From assembly GCA_023135025.1 (NCBI GenBank), contig JAGLTY010000005.1:1-21358 (forward strand): DNA of 21,358 bases. The letters run 5' to 3'. This document shows positions 15,038 to 21,358 of the stretch, one piece after another. The notes beneath the pieces were generated by a model, which ran no database searches, had not been told where the DNA came from, and worked only from the letters and a program-made list of their open reading frames with translations. A program made the translations under genes and the position numbers. Positions within the stretch are counted from its first letter, which is position 1; each line of letters opens with the position of its first letter. This DNA is from Bacteroidales bacterium. Its GTDB lineage: Bacteria; Bacteroidota; Bacteroidia; Bacteroidales; GCA-2748055.

Positions 15038-17410
15038 ATGTTCAGAAACTACCTCCTGGTCACCTTCCGGAACCTGTATAATAACAAGGTTTATGCCCTG
15101 ATCAATATTTTGGGTCTGGGTATGGCACTTGCAATCTGTATCGTGGCCTACTTTAACCACATGTTCGGATATGATTTTGACCGCGGACATGAAAACTTTG
15201 AAGAGATATACAGGGTTACCTCCAACCGTCAGATGCAGGATCGGGAACAGGAGTTCGGCATTGTTCCGGCCCCGCTTGGACCGGAGATCAAAAAGAATCT
15301 TCCGGCTGTGAAAAAAGCAGCCAGGATAATGCGCTCCTATACACCGGTGAAGGTGGGGATTGAAAATTTCAACCGGCAGGTATCCTATGTGGACCCGGAT
15401 TTCCTGGATATTTTTACCCTCCATATGGTAGCCGGTAACAAGCAGGGCCTTCTGGATCCCAACAATGTACTGATCTCGGAGGAGATGGCCACAGCCCTGT
15501 ACGGGAAGGATGAGGCAATCGGAGAGCCGATCACCATCTTTAATGATGACAACCAGGAGTTTACCTATACCGTAACCGGAGTATTCAGGGATCTGCCCCA
15601 GAATTCCAGCTTCCGTATTGATATCCTGACCCATATTCAGAATTTTCTGACCATGTGGCAAGTAGAGGATACTGATTGGTCGATGTTTGCCAGGGTGCTG
15701 TTTTTGCAGGTTTCTGATCAGGATGCCCTCCCCATGGTGCAACAGGGGTTGGATAAATATATTCCCGTCCAGAACAGAGCCAATGAGAGCTTCATCATCA
15801 CTGGTTTTAACATCGTACCTCTTGAGGAGGTCAATAAGAGAGCGATGGAGACCTGGAGCAACAGCCTCTATCCCGGTTTGCATCCGGCAGCTGTGCTGGT
15901 ACCGTTGATGATGTCCCTTACCATGCTGTTGATTGCCAGCTTCAATTTTGCCAATACAGCCATTGCCTCGGCCGGAAAGCGGCTGATGGAGATCGGGATA
16001 CGGAAGATGGTGGGAGGCAAAAAAAAACAGCTTTTGGTGCAGTTTCTTATAGAGAACTATATCATATGCTTCCTGGCCATGCTGGTGGGCATCGCAGGAG
16101 CTACGATCCTGGTTCCTGCTTACGGCAGTATGTGGGAGTACATGACCCTGACCCTCTCTTTTTCCCAGTATCCCGGTTTCTGGATCTTCCTGTTGTTGCT
16201 CCTGTTGTTCACCGGTTTTGTGGCCGGTGCATATCCTGCACTCTATATCAGCTCGTTCAGGCCGTTGAAGATACTACAATCAAGAACCAGGCTGGGGAAG
16301 GGGGGACCGCTTGCCAAAGGGCTTCTGGGATTCCAGTTTACCATCTCGGTGCTGGCCATCGTTTCAGGGATCATCTTCTCCATGAACGCTGTTTTCCAGG
16401 AGACGGTGGACCTGGGCTATGCCCGTAAGGAACTGATTGTTGTGAGAATTCAGCCAAAAAGTTTCACCTCTTTTTATGAAACCATTACCCGGCATCCCCG
16501 GATCGTGGCTGCCGCAGGAGCACAGGAGCATATTGGTTACGGCTGGTACAGGCGATCCATCGAAGATGAGGACCAGGAGATGGAGGTGAATGTGATGGAT
16601 GTGGGACCCAGGTACCTTCAGACCATGGGCCTGACCCTGCTGGATGGCAGGGTTTTTCACCCGGACAGGGTGGATGCGGACCGGGGTGTCTCTATCGTAG
16701 TGAACCAGATGATGGCGGATGCTTTTGGTTGGGAGCAACCAGTGGGCAGGCAGGTGCGCATGAATGACACCATCATGTACAGGGTCATGGGGGTGGTAAA
16801 GGACTTCTATCTCGGTGGGATGTGGACGAAAATTGAACCTACGATGATGAAACTACCCATGGAGGACAACTACTATGGAATTGTAGTCAGGGCCGAAAGC
16901 AGTGACCTGCCCGAGGTTCTGGAGTACCTGAGAGAGACCTGGATCAAAATGCTTCCCAACTATCCATTTGAAGGGATGTACCAGGAGGATACCCTGGAAG
17001 AGGAGAAAGCGATCAACCGCAGCATCAAGCAGATCTATCTTTTCCTGGCCATTGTGGCCACTATTCTTTCCATGATCGGATTGTATACCTTGATATCCCT
17101 GAGTATCCTGAACCGAACCAAGGAGATAGGTATAAGGAAGGTGATGGGATCGCCGGTGCCACGCATCTGGCTGGTGCTCAGTAAGGGATTCCTGATCAAC
17201 CTGGCCATTTCCAGCGTGATCGGATGTGTGGGAGGCTACTACCTGTCGCTGATGATGCTGGACAGTATATGGGAACACTGGCTCGATTTCACCGCAGGGA
17301 TCTACATTTACTCAGTGCTGATCATTCTGACCATCACTGCAGCTACCATTACAGGGAAGATTTACCAGGCTGCCCAGCAAAATCCGGTCAGCTGTCTGAG
17401 GTACGAATAA
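15038..17410 (+). CDS. FtsX/MacB-type ABC transporter permease (paralog 3)
   Basis: 790 residues. Membrane segment about 18-42 (NILGLGMALAICIVAYF), extracytoplasmic domain to about 280, FtsX domain about 285-410 with LMEIGIRKMVGGKK, membrane segment about 428-450, second extracytoplasmic domain to about 655, and C-terminal FtsX domain about 661-790 with RTKEIGIRKVMGSP. It ends NPVSCLRYE. Its extracytoplasmic domains differ clearly from paralogs 2 and 4, so the cargo or partner probably differs. It is the last gene of the permease / Fe-S protein / permease operon, starting 3 nt after the Fe-S gene. Paralogs 2 and 3 might form a heterodimer like LolCE; that is inference from their pairing. The gene ends 10 bp from the convergent nitrilase gene. 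Confidence 0.92.
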   Translation: MFRNYLLVTFRNLYNNKVYALINILGLGMALAICIVAYFNHMFGYDFDRGHENFEEIYRVTSNRQMQDREQEFGIVPAPLGPEIKKNLPAVKKAARIMRSYTPVKVGIENFNRQVSYVDPDFLDIFTLHMVAGNKQGLLDPNNVLISEEMATALYGKDEAIGEPITIFNDDNQEFTYTVTGVFRDLPQNSSFRIDILTHIQNFLTMWQVEDTDWSMFARVLFLQVSDQDALPMVQQGLDKYIPVQNRANESFIITGFNIVPLEEVNKRAMETWSNSLYPGLHPAAVLVPLMMSLTMLLIASFNFANTAIASAGKRLMEIGIRKMVGGKKKQLLVQFLIENYIICFLAMLVGIAGATILVPAYGSMWEYMTLTLSFSQYPGFWIFLLLLLLFTGFVAGAYPALYISSFRPLKILQSRTRLGKGGPLAKGLLGFQFTISVLAIVSGIIFSMNAVFQETVDLGYARKELIVVRIQPKSFTSFYETITRHPRIVAAAGAQEHIGYGWYRRSIEDEDQEMEVNVMDVGPRYLQTMGLTLLDGRVFHPDRVDADRGVSIVVNQMMADAFGWEQPVGRQVRMNDTIMYRVMGVVKDFYLGGMWTKIEPTMMKLPMEDNYYGIVVRAESSDLPEVLEYLRETWIKMLPNYPFEGMYQEDTLEEEKAINRSIKQIYLFLAIVATILSMIGLYTLISLSILNRTKEIGIRKVMGSPVPRIWLVLSKGFLINLAISSVIGCVGGYYLSLMMLDSIWEHWLDFTAGIYIYSVLIILTITAATITGKIYQAAQQNPVSCLRYE

Positions 17411-17420
17411 TCATTTGTTA

Positions 17421-18368
17421 TTATCGCCCCTGGTGGTTTCTGTACCTTGGGTGTTCAGGGGCCTCTTCTGAATAGAGTTTCCCTTCCATCGCATTCCCCC
17501 GGTAATCCCTGCTGGCATCATAATAGGAATCTGACAAATCAATCTTCGATATCAGCACTCCTGGCTGGTCAGGTGGAAGTGTATGCCTGATCAGTCCATC
17601 CGGAGTAATGAAATGACATGGCCAGCTGCTGGCTGCGGATGAATTGGTCAGGGAGATATAAAAATGGTTGGTTGGTGCCCGTGTCTGGGCTGTGACAGGC
17701 ATAATTTTCGGGTGTATCCCACCCGGTTTCTGTCGTGCATTGTAAAAAGATTGAAAGATGAGATCCACATCCTGTTTTTTATATTCCCGGTAGAGTTCCG
17801 GAAACCTCACATCGAAACATATCACAAGCCCACATTTTATCCCGTTGATATTGAACTTCACAAAGTGATTGCCGGCAGAGAAATATTTCAGATCACCTTT
17901 GGTACAGAACCTCTTATCATACCTGTCGATGATCTTACCGGAAGGAGTGATAACATACAGGCTGTTGAGGGGCTTGAGTGTGTCTGACAGTTCATGAATG
18001 GAACCAAGGAGCACCCACATGTCTAATTTTCGGGCAAGGTCTGTGATTGAATCGGTATAGTGATGCAGCATTCTCCATTGAAACCCCTCCATGGTTTTCA
18101 TATCAACTCCCGGGTAACCTGAAAGCGCGCATTCCGGGAAATGGGCCAGAGAGGCTCCCAGTGCATGCGCTTCTTCCATCTGATACATGATCCATTTTGC
18201 ATTGCCCATAATATCATTGGAAACAGGGAACTGACAGGAGGCTATGATAAGTACTTTACCCTCCTCCTCTGACGATCTCATTTGTCCTGCAAGCGGAAAA
18301 GAAATCATGGTGAACAGTAGCATGGAAATGCAGATGCTGCTGCGGGTTTTATCTCTTTTTCTATTCAT
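17421..18368 (-). CDS. Exported carbon-nitrogen hydrolase (nitrilase superfamily)
   Basis: 315 residues from ATG 18368; a TTG at 18398 would add ten residues but the ATG directly precedes a good signal peptide (MNRKRDKTRSS, then SMLLFTMISFPLAG). The catalytic triad is complete: Glu79 in AHFPECALSGYP, Lys152 in RYDKRF, and Cys184 in GLVICFDVRFPE. The family region after the Cys reads TRAPTNHFYISLTN, where many amidases have RAxEN. It should hydrolyse a C-N bond (amide or nitrile) of a small substrate, which cannot be named. Export is unusual, since nitrilase-superfamily enzymes are mostly cytoplasmic apart from membrane-bound Lnt, and this protein lacks the Lnt membrane domain. It is transcribed divergently from permease 4; the two share a 155-bp region with a palindrome. 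Its stop lies 10 bp from that of the convergent permease 3. Confidence 0.9.
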   Translation of the reverse strand: MNRKRDKTRSSICISMLLFTMISFPLAGQMRSSEEEGKVLIIASCQFPVSNDIMGNAKWIMYQMEEAHALGASLAHFPECALSGYPGVDMKTMEGFQWRMLHHYTDSITDLARKLDMWVLLGSIHELSDTLKPLNSLYVITPSGKIIDRYDKRFCTKGDLKYFSAGNHFVKFNINGIKCGLVICFDVRFPELYREYKKQDVDLIFQSFYNARQKPGGIHPKIMPVTAQTRAPTNHFYISLTNSSAASSWPCHFITPDGLIRHTLPPDQPGVLISKIDLSDSYYDASRDYRGNAMEGKLYSEEAPEHPRYRNHQGR

Positions 18369-18430
18369 GGAATCAGCATTAAATATAATAGCAGTCAATT
18401 ATTTAGAATTTCCTGTATCATTTATAACCA

Positions 18431-18444
18431 TTATGACGTCATAA
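18431..18444. promoter_or_regulatory. Perfect 14-bp palindrome, candidate operator
   Basis: TTATGACGTCATAA is its own reverse complement. It lies 62 bp from the nitrilase start and 79 bp from the permease 4 start, in the region they share. The flanks CC and GG extend the symmetry with a one-base offset. The position and symmetry suit a dimeric transcription factor controlling both genes. The regulator is unknown and not encoded in the window, unless the winged-helix/Fe-S protein has such a role, for which there is no direct evidence. Confidence 0.45.
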
Positions 18445-18523
18445 GGATGAACCGCTTCAGTTATCATTCTCCTGGATGTGAAAAAGTATGAATTATTCTT
18501 GAATTATAAGTAATTATTTTATT

Positions 18524-20965
18524 ATGATTAAAAGCTACATCCTGGTTGCACTTCGAAATCTCTGGAGAAACAGGGGATATGCATCCTTAAATATTTTTGG
18601 GCTGGCCCTTGGGCTGGCCACCAGCATCTTCATTTTCCTCTACGTATTTAACGAGCTCTCCTATGACCGGTTCCATGAGAAATCTGACAGGATCCATAAA
18701 GCCTGGGTCTCTGGAATGATGCCAACCGGCGAAATGCATGATGCGGTTACTGCAGGCCCCATGGCTGCGGCATTGCTAGCTGATTACCCTGAAGTTGAAC
18801 AGGTTGTCAGGATCAGGCAGTTGGGCGGATGGCTGGTACGAAACGGCGACCGTCTGTACACTGAGACGGAACAGGATTTCATGTTCGCCGATTCTACGTT
18901 CTTTGATCTCTTCAGCTTTGAGTTGCTGAAAGGCGATCCAAGGACTTGCCTGAAAGAACCCCGGAGCATTGTGCTTTCCGAGGAGTATGCAAAGAAGTAT
19001 TTTGGGGATGAGGACCCCATAGGCAGAACACTTAAAATTGAACAGGATACCAATGTTTCAGTGATCACAGGCGTGATGCAGGATTTCCCCGAAAATTCCC
19101 ACTTCCACTGTAAAATGTTAGGATCCCTGAGTACCTACCCGGAAAGCGGGGACGCACTTAATTGGGTCAATCAGAACTATCATACTTACATAGTGCTGAG
19201 AGAAGGTACAGATGTGGAGGCTTTTGAAGCAAGCCTTTACGATATGGTGGTCAAATATGTTGGACCCATTGTTCAACAGGCCATGGGGATCGACCTGGAA
19301 CAATTCGAAGCTGCCGGTAATTCATATGGATACAGGCTGATGGACCTGACAGATATACACCTCCACTCGAACCTGCGTTATGATATTGAACCGCCAGGGA
19401 ATCCGCTTTATGTATACCTTTTCCTGGTGGCAGCGATACTGATCCTGGTGATTGCCGGGATCAATTTTATGAACCTGGCCACCGCTCAGTCCTCCAGTCG
19501 CTCCAGGGAAGTGGGCTTGCGGAAAGTGGTAGGCTCCAGGAAATCCCAGTTGATCACACAGTTCCTTACTGAATCGGTTGTGCTGAGCCTGTTCTCCCTG
19601 GTGGTGGCCGTTCTCCTTGTATACCTGTTATTGCCGGGTTATAATAACCTGATCCGGATAGACCTTGATTTCAATCTTTTCAGTCGCTCCTGGATATTGC
19701 CACTGCTGGTTCTGTTTGCCATTCTGATAGGTATCCTCTCGGGTGGTTACCCGGCTTTTGTGCTGGCCTCATTCAGACCCTCAGCGGTACTCAGTTCAAA
19801 TAAAAGCTCCGGAAGCAGCAAAAGCTTACTGAGAAATATGCTGATTGTGTTGCAGTTTACAACAACGATCATTATTCTTCTGGGTACCGTGGTGGTCAAC
19901 CGTCAGCTGACCTTTATGCAGAAGAAAGATCCCGGTTTCGAAAAAGAAAATGTACTGGTGGTCCACCGCTCAGATGTCCTCGGGCAGCAGATTGATGCAT
20001 TTAAGGAGGAGATCACGGCTCATTCCAACGTGATCAGTGCGGCCAATTCAACCCATATACCTTCGGGTGGCTATTGGGGGAATGCACACTGGCTCGAAGG
20101 ACGTGGCCGGGATGATATCTTTACCCTGGCCATGTACCGTACCAGTTATGATTTTGAGAAAGCACTTAATCTTGAGCTGGTTCAGGGCAGGTTCTTCAGC
20201 CGGGATATGCCAACGGACTCAACTGGCGTGGTAGTCAATGAAGCTGCTCTGAAAGTTCTGGGGATTGAGGATCCCCTGAATACCAGGTTTGTCCAGCCAA
20301 GCTATGTGGGTAACGAGGATGAATTTATGCCCATTATTGGCGTGGTAAAGGATTTCCATTTTGAGTCGATGCAGAGTGAAATTCGTCCCTTGGCCATCCA
20401 CTTTATGCCTGGCAACTTTGAGGGCAAAATCATCATTAAGCTTGGGAATGGAAACAGGCGAGAGACCATTGATTTTATCCAGGACAAATGGGAGCGCATC
20501 ACCGCTGAGCATCCTTTTGAATACAGCTGGCTGGACGAGGAGTTCGGGAAAATGTTCGACGATGAGACAAAGACAGGTCAGTTGCTGGCGATCTTTTCCA
20601 TACTCTCTATTTTTGTTACCTGTCTAGGTCTGCTTGGACTGATTTCATTTGCCACCGCTCAGCGGACAAAAGAGATAGGAATACGGAAAATTATGGGCGC
20701 CTCCATACAGGTGGTGATGAAACTGTTGTCCAGGGAGATAACACTTCTATTGGGGATATCTGCCGCACTATCCATCCCTGCCTTCTTTGGTGTAAGGGCA
20801 TGGCTTCAGAAATTTGCTTATCACTTAAACTTTCAGTGGGGCCTCTACATCCTGGTCCTGGTTCTTGTTGCCCTGTTTGTACTTATACTTGCTTTGCTGA
20901 CTGTAAGCTTCCATTCCTACCGTGCCGCCACAGCCAACCCGGTCGAGTCTTTACGATATGAATAA
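18524..20965 (+). CDS. FtsX/MacB-type ABC transporter permease (paralog 4)
   Basis: 813 residues. Membrane segment about 19-43 (NIFGLALGLATSIFIFLYVF), extracytoplasmic domain to about 288, FtsX domain about 292-420 with SREVGLRKVVGSRK, membrane segment about 436-458, second extracytoplasmic domain to about 678, and C-terminal FtsX domain about 683-813 with RTKEIGIRKIMGAS. It ends NPVESLRYE. It is the near relative of paralog 2 along its whole length. The leader before the ATG is AT-rich, with a weak -7-like TATTCTTG at 18494-18501. It stands alone on its strand, divergent from the exported nitrilase, and its stop is 2 bp from that of the convergent truncated gene at the right edge. The ATPase partner is not in the window. 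Confidence 0.92.
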   Translation: MIKSYILVALRNLWRNRGYASLNIFGLALGLATSIFIFLYVFNELSYDRFHEKSDRIHKAWVSGMMPTGEMHDAVTAGPMAAALLADYPEVEQVVRIRQLGGWLVRNGDRLYTETEQDFMFADSTFFDLFSFELLKGDPRTCLKEPRSIVLSEEYAKKYFGDEDPIGRTLKIEQDTNVSVITGVMQDFPENSHFHCKMLGSLSTYPESGDALNWVNQNYHTYIVLREGTDVEAFEASLYDMVVKYVGPIVQQAMGIDLEQFEAAGNSYGYRLMDLTDIHLHSNLRYDIEPPGNPLYVYLFLVAAILILVIAGINFMNLATAQSSSRSREVGLRKVVGSRKSQLITQFLTESVVLSLFSLVVAVLLVYLLLPGYNNLIRIDLDFNLFSRSWILPLLVLFAILIGILSGGYPAFVLASFRPSAVLSSNKSSGSSKSLLRNMLIVLQFTTTIIILLGTVVVNRQLTFMQKKDPGFEKENVLVVHRSDVLGQQIDAFKEEITAHSNVISAANSTHIPSGGYWGNAHWLEGRGRDDIFTLAMYRTSYDFEKALNLELVQGRFFSRDMPTDSTGVVVNEAALKVLGIEDPLNTRFVQPSYVGNEDEFMPIIGVVKDFHFESMQSEIRPLAIHFMPGNFEGKIIIKLGNGNRRETIDFIQDKWERITAEHPFEYSWLDEEFGKMFDDETKTGQLLAIFSILSIFVTCLGLLGLISFATAQRTKEIGIRKIMGASIQVVMKLLSREITLLLGISAALSIPAFFGVRAWLQKFAYHLNFQWGLYILVLVLVALFVLILALLTVSFHSYRAATANPVESLRYE

Positions 20966-20967
20966 GA

Positions 20968-21358
20968 TTAGTTAATTGCTGTGAGCCAGATTGGAATAAA
21001 AACAGCCACAAGCACTGCGATCCCGATCTGCCTGTAATAGTTGGTGACAAACAAACCGGTTAGTACAAGCAGATCATCGGGGTCCTGGTATTCAATGGTC
21101 CCTTTCGAAAATCCACCTGCAAACTTCATATGGATACCCTGATCATTAAACAGGCTCCACCTGGTCTGCCATGTGTTGTTATACTTCCAGTAGATGGTAC
21201 GATCGGTGAGGCGGATGGTGGCTTTGCTCATCCATGAGTTGTATGAGATGGTCCCGATTTCCAGGCCGGTATCTTTATCGATAATCCGGGTCTCCTGCTT
21301 GAACAGACCTTTTGTTTTGAAACGGTATCTCTTTTGGCGGATCGTACCATCGGATGTC
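20968..21358 (-). CDS. Hypothetical protein, 5' end beyond window; possible LURP-one/tubby-like fold
   Basis: The frame is open from the right edge to the TAA at 20968-20970, giving the last 129 residues; a Met at 21231 is internal because in-frame coding continues upstream of it. The visible part is rich in short strands with charged turns (RIIDKDTGLEIGTISYNSW, ATIRLTDRTIYWKY, GTIEYQDPDDLLVLTGLFV) and ends in a single hydrophobic segment (IGIAVLVAVFIPIWL) three residues from the end. The strand pattern and the DDLLVLTGLFV ending before a hydrophobic tail recall small LURP-one/tubby-like proteins, but this is an impression only. I cannot assign a function. It converges on permease 4 with a 2-bp gap. 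Confidence 0.7.
   Translation of the reverse strand, partial: TSDGTIRQKRYRFKTKGLFKQETRIIDKDTGLEIGTISYNSWMSKATIRLTDRTIYWKYNNTWQTRWSLFNDQGIHMKFAGGFSKGTIEYQDPDDLLVLTGLFVTNYYRQIGIAVLVAVFIPIWLTAIN

Noticed and set aside
14969..15883. Leftward 304-residue frame
   Set aside because: Long, but antisense to the end of the Fe-S gene and the first half of permease 3, both well supported; its translation has no recognisable domain.
17426..17462. GCCCCTG/CAGGGGC inverted repeat after permease 3 as a terminator
   Set aside because: The arms are 7 bp but the spacer is 23 nt, there is no T-tract, and it lies in the coding end of the nitrilase gene.
20966..21000. Bidirectional terminator between permease 4 and the right-edge gene
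   Set aside because: The stops are 2 bp apart and no hairpin with a T-tract is visible around them.

Overview
The window looks like a chromosomal segment of a Bacteroidota bacterium, probably Bacteroidales or a relative. The reasons are several ~800-residue MacB/FtsX-type permeases ending in NPVxxLRYE, a DUF4268 protein, weak or absent Shine-Dalgarno sequences, and a promoter candidate of the TTTG/TAnnTTTG type. Coding density is very high: no gene-free stretch reaches 300 bases, and I saw no rRNA, tRNA, CRISPR array, transposase or clear intrinsic terminator.

Left part (1-6468). A leftward operon runs from about 4296 to beyond base 1: a DUF4268 protein, then an exported MEMO-AMMECR1 fusion, then (ATGA stop/start overlap) a multi-spanning membrane protein with a spermidine-synthase-like domain, cut by the window edge. 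Divergent from it, across an 80-bp region holding a 10-bp-arm inverted repeat, is a GMC-type FAD oxidoreductase with a ferredoxin-like Cys motif, followed by a small DUF1360 membrane protein.

Middle (6494-11461). A second leftward operon encodes an exported C69-family (PepD-like) peptidase, an FtsX/MacB-type permease and an EamA/DMT transporter, with gaps of 18 and 6 bp.

Right part (11560-20965). Divergent from the peptidase is a rightward operon: permease, a winged-helix-like/4Fe-4S protein, permease, joined by an 8-nt overlap and a 3-nt gap. A leftward exported nitrilase-superfamily amidohydrolase follows, and divergent from it a fourth permease. The region between these two contains a perfect 14-bp palindrome. 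A truncated hypothetical protein enters from the right edge.

The theme of the window is four paralogous permeases without any ATPase gene in sight, three of them tied by operon structure or a shared promoter region to exported hydrolases, a small-molecule exporter or an Fe-S protein. The redox-protein sandwich and the exported MEMO-AMMECR1/SpeE-like operon are the least explained parts. What these permeases move or pull on cannot be read from the sequence.
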